Below, one piece after another: positions 18,695-27,955 of a stretch of DNA of 64,000 nucleotides. Source of the DNA: Candidatus Gastranaerophilales bacterium (GTDB lineage: Bacteria > Cyanobacteriota > Vampirovibrionia > Gastranaerophilales > Gastranaerophilaceae). The stretch spans positions 1-64,000 of the forward strand of contig CAJULR010000002.1 of NCBI GenBank assembly GCA_910587375.1, given 5' to 3'. Every line of letters begins with the position of its first letter. The first letter of the stretch is position 1. Made by a program: the position numbers and the translations under genes. The notes below the pieces were generated by a model. It saw only the letters and a list, made by a program, of their open reading frames with translations, did no database searches and was not told where the DNA came from.

Positions 18695-19678
18695 CTATCC
18701 TCTTGAGAAAACCTCAAGCTCCAGCGGATTTTCAACCTTCATAGGGTTAAAATATGCAGCAGACGCCACCATTGCAGCATTATCCGTACAATATTTCATC
18801 TTTGGAGCAAAGACAGAAAAACCGCCGCACTCAGGTTTTTCAAGTTCAAATAATTTCTCTCGAAGCCTTGAATTTGCAGCAACCCCGCCCGCAAGAACAA
18901 CTGTTTTTGAACCGTTTTTCTTTGCAATTTTTACAGTTTTATTAATTAAGGTTGATGTAATAGTTTCCTGAAAACTCGCGCACACATCATTTATAGGAAT
19001 TTCAGTGCCTTTAAAACCCTGAACAAGACGAAGCACGGCAGTTTTAAGCCCCGAAAAACTAAATTCATCATCCCCAACCCTTGCTTCAGGAAGCTTAAAT
19101 GCGTGTCCATTGCCGCTTTGCGCCAATTTATCAAGCTGTATTCCGCCAGGATAAGGTAAACCAAGCAGCCTTGCCACCTTGTCATACACCTCTCCTGTGG
19201 CGTCGTCAATCGTGGAGGCCTCAATTGAAGATTCTCCATAATCCGAAACATTGATTACCTGCGTGTGTCCGCCAGAAACCAAAAGGCACGTAAAAGGCGG
19301 CTTTAATTCCGTGTCAATAAAATTGGCGCAAACATGCGCATTTAGATGGTTTACAGGAATATAAGGCTTGTCATACACAAGGGACATTGTTTTTGCCGCA
19401 TTCAACCCGACAAGAAGACAGCCTACAAGCCCGGGGCCTGCAGTTGAAGCGAACGCGTCAATCTCTTGAGGCTTAATTCCACTCTGCGCAAAGGTTTCCT
19501 CAATTACAACATTAATAGCACTTAAATGCTCCCTTGCTGCAACCTCCGGCACAACACCGCCAAAGGCTTGGTGCGTCTTAATTTGTGAAGCGACAACATT
19601 TGAAATCACTTCCCTTCCGTCTTTTACAATTGCACAGGCTGTTTCGTCACAGCTTGTTTCTATACCAAAAATTAGCAT
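18695..19678 (-). CDS. tsaD: tRNA N6-adenosine threonylcarbamoyltransferase
   Basis: A 327-residue TsaD (Kae1/Gcp) protein, which transfers threonylcarbamoyl to A37 of ANN-decoding tRNAs. The ASKHA start MLIFGIETSCDETACAIV, the metal-binding histidines in VNHLNAHVCAN near residue 107, LVSGGHTQ, and the C-terminal GGVAANSRLR are all present. It is four bases downstream of dapL on the minus strand and is probably co-transcribed with it. Confidence 0.95.
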   Translation of the reverse strand: MLIFGIETSCDETACAIVKDGREVISNVVASQIKTHQAFGGVVPEVAAREHLSAINVVIEETFAQSGIKPQEIDAFASTAGPGLVGCLLVGLNAAKTMSLVYDKPYIPVNHLNAHVCANFIDTELKPPFTCLLVSGGHTQVINVSDYGESSIEASTIDDATGEVYDKVARLLGLPYPGGIQLDKLAQSGNGHAFKLPEARVGDDEFSFSGLKTAVLRLVQGFKGTEIPINDVCASFQETITSTLINKTVKIAKKNGSKTVVLAGGVAANSRLREKLFELEKPECGGFSVFAPKMKYCTDNAAMVASAAYFNPMKVENPLELEVFSRG

Positions 19679-19682
19679 AATT

Positions 19683-20867
19683 TTACACTTCTTTTTTCAT
19701 ATTATAGCAAATTCCTGCCTCTTTCATCCTTGAAAGCGCCTTTTGAAGCACATCTACAGGTTTTGTAAGGGCAATTCTAAAGAATCCTTCTCCGTATTTG
19801 CCGTAGCCATTTCCCGGGGGCACAACTATAGCGGCCTTTTCAAGCATTACAGTTGCAAACTCTTCGCTTGTAAAGCCTTCAGGGCAAGGAAGCCAAAGAT
19901 AAAAAGTTGCCTTTGAAGGCTTAACATTCCACCCCAATTCGGCCAAACCTCGCTCCATCACTTCTTTTCTTTCTTTATACATAGCATTAAGGCGCTCTAT
20001 TTCAGACTTTGGAGCCTTATATGCTTCAACAGCAGCGTCTTGAATTGCCTTAAATACGCCTGAATCTATATTGTTTTTAATTGTACCCAAGGCTTTGATT
20101 GCGTCTTTATTTCCGGCAATAAAGCCAACCCTCCAGCCTGTCATATTGTAAGATTTTGAATGGGAGAAAAATTCAATTGCAACATCCTTCGCCCCTTTTG
20201 CCTCCAAAACAGAAGGCGCCCTGTAGCCATCATATGTCATTTCGCAATATGCCTGGTCAGAACACAATAAAATATCGTATTTTTTACAAAAATCTACAGC
20301 TTTTTGGTAAAATTCCAAGTCGCAAACAGCGCCTGTCGGGTTGTTTGGATAGTTTAAAAACATAAGTTTTGCAGCGCGCGCCACATCTTCAGGGATTTTA
20401 TCAAAATCAGGCAAGAAATTATTTTCCGCTAGCAAGGGCATAGAATAAGGCTCTCCGCCAGCTAAAATTGTAGCGTTTTGATAAACAGGATACCCCGGGT
20501 CCGGGCAAATTGTAACATCCCCAGGGTCAACAAAAGCAAAGAAAACGTGCGCTATTGCTTCTTTTGAACCAATGTTTGCCAAAACTTCAGTTTCAGGGTC
20601 TAGTTCCACGCCAAATCTTTCCCTCATCCAATGTGCACTAGCCTCTCTAAAGCTTTTTGTACCGTTGTACGGCGGATAATCGTGATTTGCAGGATTGTCA
20701 ATTGCCTTATGCATAGCGTCCACAACCGTTTGAATTGTCGGCGTATCAGGGTCACCCACGCCCAAAGAAATTATATCTATGCCTTTCGCTTTTGCTTCGG
20801 CGATTTTAGCGTCTATTCTTGCAAATAAATATGGTGGAATTCTATCCAATCTTTTTGAAGTGCGCAT
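19683..20867 (-). CDS. dapL: LL-diaminopimelate aminotransferase (DapL-type)
   Basis: A 394-residue fold-type I PLP aminotransferase. The N-terminus RTSKRLDRIPPYLFARID and the GVGDPDTPT segment match the DapL branch used for lysine and peptidoglycan precursors in cyanobacteria and related groups. The PLP lysine is in SHSKSYNMTGWRVGF, and FLNYPNNPTG binds the cofactor phosphate region. The frame runs 44 codons further upstream, but AAGGAG before ATG 20867 and the family N-terminus fix the start. A general aspartate aminotransferase cannot be fully excluded. Confidence 0.8.
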   Translation of the reverse strand: MRTSKRLDRIPPYLFARIDAKIAEAKAKGIDIISLGVGDPDTPTIQTVVDAMHKAIDNPANHDYPPYNGTKSFREASAHWMRERFGVELDPETEVLANIGSKEAIAHVFFAFVDPGDVTICPDPGYPVYQNATILAGGEPYSMPLLAENNFLPDFDKIPEDVARAAKLMFLNYPNNPTGAVCDLEFYQKAVDFCKKYDILLCSDQAYCEMTYDGYRAPSVLEAKGAKDVAIEFFSHSKSYNMTGWRVGFIAGNKDAIKALGTIKNNIDSGVFKAIQDAAVEAYKAPKSEIERLNAMYKERKEVMERGLAELGWNVKPSKATFYLWLPCPEGFTSEEFATVMLEKAAIVVPPGNGYGKYGEGFFRIALTKPVDVLQKALSRMKEAGICYNMKKEV

Positions 20868-20895
20868 TGTATATTTCTCCTTTTTTGTTATAATA
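20867..20895. promoter_or_regulatory. Shared -10 of a bidirectional promoter
   Basis: Rightward: TTGTAT (20867-20872), 16 bases, TATAAT (20889-20894). Leftward: TATTAT on the minus strand (20895-20890) with TTAGTT 16 bases upstream. Both -10 elements occupy the same bases. The leftward start gives dapL a leader with an AAGGAG site; the rightward start falls about four bases before the TPR-NHL ATG. Confidence 0.55.
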
Positions 20896-20904
20896 CATAG
20901 TATC

Positions 20905-21753
20905 ATGAAAAAACTAATTACTACATGCTTAATATTTATGTTTGTTTTGTTCATGGACATTACCCCAAAAGCCAATGCCCAAGGCAATTCTAACGCCACT
21001 GTATATTACAATCAGGGGATTGATTATTACAATTCAAATGAGATTCAAAATTCGATAAATTCATTCAAAAAAGCAATCGAAATTGACCCCAAATTTTACG
21101 AAGCATATTACAACTTAGCTAAAATTCAAGAGTCATATAAATATTATAATGACGCAATTTCAACTTTTGAAAAATTGATTGAAATCATGCCTGAAGATTA
21201 TGAGAGCATGTTTAATTTGGGCAATTTGCTTTACAAGCGCGGATATTTAAAAAAATCTTTAACTTATTTAGACAGAATTCCAAACTATTCAGAATATTTT
21301 GCACAGGCAGAAAAACTGATTGACGTGGTTGAAAAAAGACAGGTTGAAGTTGCGGAAGAACAAAAGCTTAAAGAAAACACTTTAAAGAAAAGTTCTCTGT
21401 TTGAAAACATTCAAGCGCCCTCCGGCGTTGCCGTTGATAAGCAGGGAAATGTTTATGTGGCAAGCTTTTCGCAAAACGCTGTTTATAAAATTACCCCGGA
21501 AAACGTTAAAACAACGTTTATCGGGCCAAACAGCCTTGGCGGCCCGGTTGGAATTGCAATAGACGAGGATAGCAATATCTATATTGCAAATTATACAAAA
21601 GGAAATGTCATAAAAGCGGCGCCTGACGGCAAAACAAACGTTTTACTTTTGGTAAAAAAACCATATTGCCTTAATGTGGATGATAAAAACCACAAGCTTT
21701 TAATTACAGAACAGGAAAAAAACACTGTGATTAAATTTGATTTAGTAGAGTAA
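20905..21753 (+). CDS. Exported TPR and NHL-repeat protein
   Basis: A 282-residue protein with a signal peptide (MKKLITTCLIFMFVLFM to KANAQ), three TPR units at about residues 30-140, a charged helix, then two to three NHL/beta-propeller-like blades (SGVAVDKQGNVYVASFS, VGIAIDEDSNIYIANYT). It is too short for a closed propeller. The frame is open 42 codons upstream, across dapL, but the signal peptide and promoter fix ATG 20905. There is no ribosome-binding site, and the -10 lies only 10 bases upstream, so the mRNA may be leaderless. Confidence 0.75.
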   Translation: MKKLITTCLIFMFVLFMDITPKANAQGNSNATVYYNQGIDYYNSNEIQNSINSFKKAIEIDPKFYEAYYNLAKIQESYKYYNDAISTFEKLIEIMPEDYESMFNLGNLLYKRGYLKKSLTYLDRIPNYSEYFAQAEKLIDVVEKRQVEVAEEQKLKENTLKKSSLFENIQAPSGVAVDKQGNVYVASFSQNAVYKITPENVKTTFIGPNSLGGPVGIAIDEDSNIYIANYTKGNVIKAAPDGKTNVLLLVKKPYCLNVDDKNHKLLITEQEKNTVIKFDLVE

Positions 21754-21793
21754 GAGCTTGCCCGCAATATATACGGCGCAATAATATCTGTAA

Positions 21794-22102
21794 CTATGCC
21801 ACCCTTAAAGTAAGTCCAAGTTCTTTCAAAATCTTTGCAAGGGTTCTTATTTTAGGCTCTTTTTTACCATTTATAATATTATAAAGACCCATTTTGCTTA
21901 AATCCACTTTTCTTGCAAAACCTTGAATTGTATCTCTGGATTTAATTACAAGCTCAAGAGAATAACAAAATACACTAAAGTCTCCATCTTCAAGATACTC
22001 TTCGAAAGCAAATCTTAAATATTCTTTTAACTTTTCTTCCGTGTTAAATATTTCGCAAAAGCCCTCTTCGAACGAAACTGAATTTTTATATTTTTTATTC
22101 AT
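21794..22102 (-). CDS. higA: HigA-type antitoxin, HTH XRE
   Basis: A 102-residue addiction-module antidote. The C-terminal half is a Cro/CI-type helix-turn-helix (IQGFARKVDLSKMGLYNII followed by KEPKIRTLAKILKELGL), as in the putative antidote family that partners Gp49-like toxins. It overlaps the toxin gene by eight bases and lies downstream of it, the HigBA order. It would neutralise the toxin and repress the operon through the inverted repeat at 22426-22449. Confidence 0.85.
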   Translation of the reverse strand: MNKKYKNSVSFEEGFCEIFNTEEKLKEYLRFAFEEYLEDGDFSVFCYSLELVIKSRDTIQGFARKVDLSKMGLYNIINGKKEPKIRTLAKILKELGLTLRVA

Positions 22103-22418
22103 TATTTTGTCTCCAAATTTCTAAATATTCTTTCGCTTTTTCTATGTCTTTACTTTGAAATTTTTTATCGCCGGCATTTAATAATAACACTATAATGTCA
22201 CCAACTTCTGCAAAATAAATTCTATAGCCGCTTCCAAAATTAAACCTTAGTTCTGAAATATCTTCATCAAGCTTTTTGCAATCGCCAAAATTACCATTTA
22301 ATTTAATTCTTACAAGCCTGCCATTGATTCTCTTTGCAACCGATACGTCAAGTTTTTCCAACCACTCGATTACGATTTTCTTACCATTTGTGTGTTGATA
22401 ATATCTTATTTCCTTCAT
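22095..22418 (-). CDS. higB: HigB/RelE-type toxin (phage Gp49-like)
   Basis: A 107-residue RelE-superfamily mRNA interferase. The pattern KIVIEWLEKLD, a basic stretch RINGRLVRIKLNGNFGD, and SELRFNFGSGYRIYFAEVGD followed by LLNAGDKKFQSKDIEKA are characteristic of the addiction-module killer family. The ATG is only eight bases from the -10 TACTAT and has no Shine-Dalgarno sequence, suggesting a leaderless message. It is divergent from nothing; dnaA ends 41 bases upstream on the same strand. Confidence 0.85.
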   Translation of the reverse strand: MKEIRYYQHTNGKKIVIEWLEKLDVSVAKRINGRLVRIKLNGNFGDCKKLDEDISELRFNFGSGYRIYFAEVGDIIVLLLNAGDKKFQSKDIEKAKEYLEIWRQNNE

Positions 22419-22425
22419 TATCTAT

Positions 22426-22455
22426 AATAGTAAACTATGGTTTACTATTTGTCAA
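22426..22455 (-). promoter_or_regulatory. higBA promoter with overlapping operator
   Basis: On the minus strand TTGACA (22455-22450), a 17-base spacer and TACTAT (22432-22427). A perfect 10-bp inverted repeat AATAGTAAAC/GTTTACTATT (22426-22435 and 22440-22449, 4-base gap) covers the spacer and -10, as expected for autorepression by HigA. Confidence 0.75.
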
Positions 22456-22458
22456 GAT

Positions 22459-23856
22459 TCAGCGCCCAATAAGCTTTTCGACATCACGAATGACAACTTG
22501 CAGAGCCCTGTCTGTTAATAAATCTTTTTTCAACTTCTCATAAGAATATAAAATCGTTGTATGGTTTTTATTAAAAACTTCTCCAATTGAAGGAAAACTC
22601 ATATCTAAAATTTCGCGCGTTAAATAAATTGCCGTCTGGCGTGCATTTTTAACCTCTTTAGAGCGCGAAGTTGAAACTATATCTTTCTTTGAAACTCCAA
22701 AATATTCGCCGCACTTTTCAATAATAATTTCAGGCGTAATCTTTTTTGCCCCGTCATTCAAGCCTAAAATTTCCTTCGCAGAATCCACCGTAAGCTCAAT
22801 TCCTTTAATTGAAGCATAAGCGCTTACTTTGTTATATGCTCCTTCAAGTTCTCTGACGTTATTATCAAAAGTGTCGGCCAAAAATTCCGCCACATCTTTT
22901 GAAATTTCAAAGTTCGACCTGACTGCGTGCTTTTCAATAATTTCTACTCTTGTTTTAAAATCAGGCACAAGCAAATCCACCATAAGACCCCATTCATACC
23001 TGCTTTTCAATCTATCGGGTGTGTTTTTAAAAGATGAAATTGGCCTGTCTGAGGCAAAAACAATCTGTTTTCCTGCATGAAAAAGCGCGTCAAATGTGTG
23101 AAAAATCTCTTCTTCTGTCCTTTTTTTGCCCTCTGCAAACTGAATGTCGTCTAAAAGCAAAACATCCACATTTCTGTATTTATCCCTGAATTTCTTCATC
23201 TTCTGGGTGGATTCCTGCCTGTTTAGACAAGATTCAACAAGCTGGTTTGTAAATTCTTCTGCCTTTGCATATTTCACCTTTAAATCAGGAAAATTTTTTA
23301 AAATACTGTGTCCAATTGCTTGCATTAAATGTGTTTTGCCAATCCCCACAGAACCTGTTATAAACAAAGGGTTAAACTTTTGCCCCGGCGCTTCAGACAC
23401 CTGTTTTGCCGCATTATAAGCCACAAGTGAATTATCCCCGACAACAAAATTTTCAAACGTATATTTTAAATTCAGAGCACAAAAAGACTGCATTTGCTTT
23501 AAATTATCAATCTGCTCTTTCATTAAAACAATGTGTTCAGAAGGCTTTTCCTTTTTCTTTGGCGCCTTTTTAACGTTTGATGGCACAAATATTAAATTTA
23601 CAGGCAAATTTTCACCTGCAATAAGGTTTATGGCGTTTTGAATTTCGGATAAATATTTTTGATTTAAAAAAGAAACCCCAAAAGACTGGTCACTCTTTAA
23701 AACAAGGTGATCTTTTTTAAAAAATTCTTCATTTTCTTTTGCAGGAATAATGGGTAAAATCCAGGGTTCATACGTGGAATTTGGTATTTTTTCTTTTAAA
23801 ATCCCCTTTGCTTCTTCCCAAATTTCTTCATAATTTTTATAAGGCAAAGCCGTCAT
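22459..23856 (-). CDS. dnaA: Chromosomal replication initiator DnaA
   Basis: A 465-residue DnaA. Domain I is at the N-terminus (YEEIWEEAKGILKEKI), the linker is short and lysine-rich, and the AAA+ domain begins at YTFENFVVGDNSLVAYNAA. Walker A is GSVGIGKTH near residue 168 and Walker B LLLDDIQF. The C-terminal DNA-binding signature reads FPSIGEVFNKNHTTILYSY; the FNKNHTTI segment departs slightly from the common GRDHTTV. No cluster of DnaA boxes is seen around it, so oriC is probably elsewhere. The radical SAM gene is divergent. Confidence 0.95.
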   Translation of the reverse strand: MTALPYKNYEEIWEEAKGILKEKIPNSTYEPWILPIIPAKENEEFFKKDHLVLKSDQSFGVSFLNQKYLSEIQNAINLIAGENLPVNLIFVPSNVKKAPKKKEKPSEHIVLMKEQIDNLKQMQSFCALNLKYTFENFVVGDNSLVAYNAAKQVSEAPGQKFNPLFITGSVGIGKTHLMQAIGHSILKNFPDLKVKYAKAEEFTNQLVESCLNRQESTQKMKKFRDKYRNVDVLLLDDIQFAEGKKRTEEEIFHTFDALFHAGKQIVFASDRPISSFKNTPDRLKSRYEWGLMVDLLVPDFKTRVEIIEKHAVRSNFEISKDVAEFLADTFDNNVRELEGAYNKVSAYASIKGIELTVDSAKEILGLNDGAKKITPEIIIEKCGEYFGVSKKDIVSTSRSKEVKNARQTAIYLTREILDMSFPSIGEVFNKNHTTILYSYEKLKKDLLTDRALQVVIRDVEKLIGR

Positions 23857-23895
23857 TACTAAAAACCAATCCTTTTCCTAGCTTCCTTTTTGTAA

Positions 23896-23928
23896 AATTT
23901 TACTACAAAAAAATATTGTAGTAAAATT
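23896..23928. promoter_or_regulatory. 13-bp inverted repeat between dnaA and the radical SAM gene
   Basis: AATTTTACTACAA and TTGTAGTAAAATT are perfect partners separated by seven bases in the 115-base divergent gap. The symmetry and position fit an operator acting on one or both promoters. Confidence 0.5.
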
Positions 23929-23971
23929 AAGAAATATAAAATATTTTTTACGGGGAATTTCGAGGAGAATA

Positions 23972-25072
23972 ATGGATTATTCAAAACTTTTTGATATGGC
24001 AAGAGAATTTTATGCCGATTTTTCATACAACAACAAAAAAGGAAAGGCAATCATTCCTTTAAGATACTTTTTTGAATTAACATACAGGTGCAATTTAAAT
24101 TGCCCGTATTGCTATGTAGGTTCAGACCGCAAAAAAAATGAAATGGCAACGGAAGATTGGTTTAATATTATAAAACAAATTCCAAGATATTCCTTTGTAA
24201 CCCTTGTTGGCGGGGAACCTTTGGTGCGTCATGATTTCAAAGAAATTCTTTTTGAAACATCAAAAAGGGTTTTTGGGAAATTAAACGTCGTGACAAACGG
24301 AGTGTTGATAAATGATGAAATAATTGACGCCTTTATAAAATCAAACATGATGCTTTTATCTGTTTCAATTGATGGTTGGGGCAAAAACCACGATTTAAAC
24401 AGAAACAGAGAAGGCATTTTTGATAGAATTACAAAAAACCTTGAAGCGCTTAATTATAAAAGAATGAAACATAACAACAAACCGATGGTTGATATTAAAA
24501 CAATCGTTTTAAATAATAACATTGACGACCTTTTAAAACTTTATGAATACACAACAGAAATGGGTTTTGAATTTTTAAGCGTATCTTTCCTTAGAAATAA
24601 TGACTTAAAACAAAATTCGGTTCTAAAGGATGAATTTGAACCTGTTTTCTATGAACCCGATTACCCAATTCAGCCTTATTTTGATGTAAACCATTTTGAA
24701 GAAGTTTATAGAAAAATAGATAAAATGAGTAAAAAATCTAAGACAAAAGTAAGGTTTTCGCCAAAGTTTGAAGGGGGCAGGGTTGATGAAGAAATAAGGA
24801 AAATCAAGGCTTTCTTTGCGCCTGAAAATAAATCCGACCTTAACCGTCATCCGAAAGAAATTTATTACCCTTGTAAATATCCTTTCTCCAACATGATGAT
24901 AAACCCACAGGGCGATGTTTATCCTTGTTTATCATTTAAAATAGGAAATGTTAAAGACGAAAAATTAATCGATGTTTTTAACAAAACAAAATTTAAATGT
25001 TTTAGGAAAAACTTGAAACACTCTAAAGCTTTCAGCGCATGCCAGATGTGCTGCGAATTAAAGGTAAAATAA
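23972..25072 (+). CDS. Radical SAM/SPASM domain protein
   Basis: A 366-residue radical SAM enzyme. The cluster-binding CNLNCPYCYVGSD (CxxxCxxC) is near residue 45, GGEPLVRHDF follows, and the C-terminal SPASM-like region has cysteines in YYPCKYPF, GDVYPCLSFKIGNV and ACQMCCELK for an auxiliary Fe-S cluster. Such enzymes often modify peptides or act in cofactor synthesis, but no precursor peptide is apparent next to it. The start has GAGGAG seven bases upstream. Confidence 0.8.
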   Translation: MDYSKLFDMAREFYADFSYNNKKGKAIIPLRYFFELTYRCNLNCPYCYVGSDRKKNEMATEDWFNIIKQIPRYSFVTLVGGEPLVRHDFKEILFETSKRVFGKLNVVTNGVLINDEIIDAFIKSNMMLLSVSIDGWGKNHDLNRNREGIFDRITKNLEALNYKRMKHNNKPMVDIKTIVLNNNIDDLLKLYEYTTEMGFEFLSVSFLRNNDLKQNSVLKDEFEPVFYEPDYPIQPYFDVNHFEEVYRKIDKMSKKSKTKVRFSPKFEGGRVDEEIRKIKAFFAPENKSDLNRHPKEIYYPCKYPFSNMMINPQGDVYPCLSFKIGNVKDEKLIDVFNKTKFKCFRKNLKHSKAFSACQMCCELKVK

Positions 25073-25135
25073 ACTTTAAAACCGACCTTAAAGCCGGCTT
25101 TTGTCAAAAATACAAACAAAATGAGGATTTAAAAA

Positions 25136-27862
25136 TTGAAAAAAATATTTTTTATTATAAGTTTTTTATTGTTCGCTTTTTCTCCCGTTTTTGCAGAGCC
25201 GGGTGAATATGTGACAGAAAAACTCCCGACAGGGCAAACCGTTATTGTAATGCCTGTTAAAACAAACCCGATTGTAACAATTAACACCTGGATTAAAACA
25301 GGCTCAATCAACGAAAATGACAACAATTCAGGTGTGGCGCACTTTTTAGAACACCTCTTTTTTAAGGGAACAGAAAAAACTCCCCCGGGAGAATTTGACA
25401 GAATTTTAGAATCCAAAGGCGGGGTGACAAATGCTGCAACAAGCAAGGATTTTACACATTATTATATAACAATCCCCTCAAAAGAATTTGATAAAGCACT
25501 TGAATTGCACGCAGATATGCTCTTAAATCCTCTAATTCCAAGAAAAGAACTTGAAAAAGAACGCCTTGTTGTTTTAGAAGAAATTTCAAAAGGAAAAGAC
25601 AGCCCGACAAATGTTTTATATAATAACCTTTTTAGAACAATTTATACCCAAAATGAACCATACCACCCGTATTTTAGACCTGTCATAGGTTCAAACAAAG
25701 TAATAGAAACAATTTCTCGCGATGAAATTTTAGATTTTTATAATAAATGGTACTCGCCTCAAAACATGTTAACCGTTATTGTGGGCGATATTGAGCCCGA
25801 TTATGCAATTAAAAAAGTGGCAGAATATTTTGTTGTAAACGACAGAGTTTGCGAGAATAAAATCTATCCAAAAACCCCTGAAATTCAAAAACAATTAAGG
25901 GTTTCAGAGAAAAAAGATGTCACAACAGGATATATGGCAATAGCTTATAAAGCACCTAAATTCAAGGAAGATAAGGACGGATATGTCCTTGATGTCTTAT
26001 CTACAATTTTAGGAGAATCAAGAAGCTCTGTTTTAAACCAAAAGCTAAAGGAACAAAAACAGCTTGTATACTCTGTTACAGTAAGCAATTCAACCTTTAT
26101 GGACGATGGGCTTTTTGTAATTCAAACTTCCTTTAAGCCTGAAAACTTAAACAAGGTTGAAGAAGAAATCTTCAAAGAAATTGAACTTATTAAAAAAGGT
26201 CAAATTACTGACGCCCAGGTTCAAAAAGCCATAAATATGATAAAAACAAGCACATACTATTCAAGAGAATCAATCTCAAATATATCTGATGAACTTGGCT
26301 ATTTGACGCTATTTTGGGGAAACACCCAATATTACGATAATTACTTAAGCAATATAGAAAAGGTTAAAAAAGCAGACATAATAAGGGTTGCAAAGAAATA
26401 TCTGGATAAAAATAAAAGTGCAATCTCAACCGTTATGCCAAAAGAAAAAGAAGAAGCAAATATTAAAAAAATAAACGATAATAAACCCGTAACAGAACCT
26501 GCAAAAAAGGTTGAATCCTTAAACGGCGCTGAAAAATATGAGCTTTCAAACGGTGCCATCCTTATCATAAAGAAAAACCCGGCAAATTCAATCATCGCAA
26601 TAAACATACAAGCCATTGGCGGAAACTTTGTTGAAAAAACACCGGGCATTGCAACAGTTGCCGCAACAAGCGCCACCAAAGGCACAAAAAAAATGGAGAG
26701 CGATGAATTTGCAAAGTTTTTGGATGAAAAAGGAATAAAACTTGCCTTAAGCTCGGGCTCTGACACTTTTAATATCAACCTTTTAACCACAACAAACGAA
26801 CTCGATTCAGCGCTTTTTATCCTAAATGACGTTGTAAACGAGCCCTCGTTTTCAAGTTATGAAATTGAAAAGGTAAAAAAACTAAAGCTTGCAGGCATAA
26901 AGCAGATGAAAGACAGCGCCTTGAACCTTGGAGTGGACAAGCTTAAAAGCATTGCTTTCAAGGGCAGCATTTACGGAAACAATTCAACCGTTTTAGAAAA
27001 AAATATTCCAAACGTTTCAAAGGATGAAATCATTGAATATTACAACACAATTTTAGAACCTAAAAACCTTGTAATTACCGTGGTTGGAAATGTTGATGAT
27101 AAAAAAATCATTGATGAAATGACAAAAATATTTAAAAGCAAAGGCCAAAAACAAATCTGCCTTAATGACTTAAAAGAGCTTAAGCCGGAACAATTTGCGC
27201 CTGAAGAAAATATCGAAGAAACAATAATTAAAAGCGACACAAAAACCGCCTGGGTTCTTGTTGGCTTTAAAACAGATAACACATTTAACAGAAAAGACCT
27301 TGCCGCCCTAAAGGTGATAAATGCAATTTTAGGCGAAGGAATGAGTTCAAGGCTCTTTAAAAATTTAAGAGATAACCAGGGTCTTGCATATTCAGTAGGC
27401 TCCACACTCCTTCAAAACGCAGGCGACGGTGCGTTTGTGGCCTACATTGGAACAAACAACAAAAACGTCGACACCGCAAAAAAAGGTATGTTAAGAGAAA
27501 TTTACCGCCTGAAAACAGAATACGTCACAGGGCAGGAGCTTCAAGAAGCAAAAGACAAAATCCTTGGGAACATCTTAATTTCTCTTGAAACGAATATGGA
27601 CGACGCCGGGCTTTTAGGCTGGTATGGCGCCCTTGGCTACGATTTAAACAGGCTTGAAGATTATAAAAACGAAATTTTAAATGTAACCCAATCTGATGTT
27701 TTGGCCGTTGCAAATAAATATTTTTCAAAGCCTTATATCAACGTAACAGTAAGAGATAAAGTTGAAGAGCTCGCACACCCTGTAAAAGAGCCGCTACATC
27801 CTGCAAAAGAACCTGCAGCCTCTAAAAAAGAACAGATAAAAGAACCTGCAGCTGTAAAATAA
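25136..27862 (+). CDS. Exported two-module M16 zinc metallopeptidase
   Basis: A 908-residue insulinase/pitrilysin-family protease. Signal peptide MKKIFFIISFLLFAFSPVFA is followed by the first M16 module with the inverted zinc motif HFLEH near residue 67 and the distal Glu in ERLVVLEEI. An inactive second M16 pair begins around residue 460. Arrangement of both pairs in one chain resembles bacterial two-domain zinc proteases. The last 35 residues are Lys/Pro/Glu repeats (KEPLHPAKEPA). The start is TTG with TGAGGA upstream. Confidence 0.85.
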   Translation: MKKIFFIISFLLFAFSPVFAEPGEYVTEKLPTGQTVIVMPVKTNPIVTINTWIKTGSINENDNNSGVAHFLEHLFFKGTEKTPPGEFDRILESKGGVTNAATSKDFTHYYITIPSKEFDKALELHADMLLNPLIPRKELEKERLVVLEEISKGKDSPTNVLYNNLFRTIYTQNEPYHPYFRPVIGSNKVIETISRDEILDFYNKWYSPQNMLTVIVGDIEPDYAIKKVAEYFVVNDRVCENKIYPKTPEIQKQLRVSEKKDVTTGYMAIAYKAPKFKEDKDGYVLDVLSTILGESRSSVLNQKLKEQKQLVYSVTVSNSTFMDDGLFVIQTSFKPENLNKVEEEIFKEIELIKKGQITDAQVQKAINMIKTSTYYSRESISNISDELGYLTLFWGNTQYYDNYLSNIEKVKKADIIRVAKKYLDKNKSAISTVMPKEKEEANIKKINDNKPVTEPAKKVESLNGAEKYELSNGAILIIKKNPANSIIAINIQAIGGNFVEKTPGIATVAATSATKGTKKMESDEFAKFLDEKGIKLALSSGSDTFNINLLTTTNELDSALFILNDVVNEPSFSSYEIEKVKKLKLAGIKQMKDSALNLGVDKLKSIAFKGSIYGNNSTVLEKNIPNVSKDEIIEYYNTILEPKNLVITVVGNVDDKKIIDEMTKIFKSKGQKQICLNDLKELKPEQFAPEENIEETIIKSDTKTAWVLVGFKTDNTFNRKDLAALKVINAILGEGMSSRLFKNLRDNQGLAYSVGSTLLQNAGDGAFVAYIGTNNKNVDTAKKGMLREIYRLKTEYVTGQELQEAKDKILGNILISLETNMDDAGLLGWYGALGYDLNRLEDYKNEILNVTQSDVLAVANKYFSKPYINVTVRDKVEELAHPVKEPLHPAKEPAASKKEQIKEPAAVK

Positions 27863-27955
27863 GAGTCACAACGCCAAAACAAGTGCTAAAGCAAGTAAGA
27901 GCAAACTTATCTCTTCACGGGGTTTTAAGAAAAAGTATGAACTTTTTAAGATGTT

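Noticed and set aside
21794..22455. higBA as part of a mobile element
   Set aside because: No transposase, terminal repeats or integrase lie nearby; the pair simply sits between two chromosomal genes.
22459..24000. Origin of replication next to dnaA
   Set aside because: No cluster of TTATNCACA-type boxes or AT-rich unwinding repeats with them was found on either side of dnaA; the single 13-bp dyad does not resemble a DnaA box.
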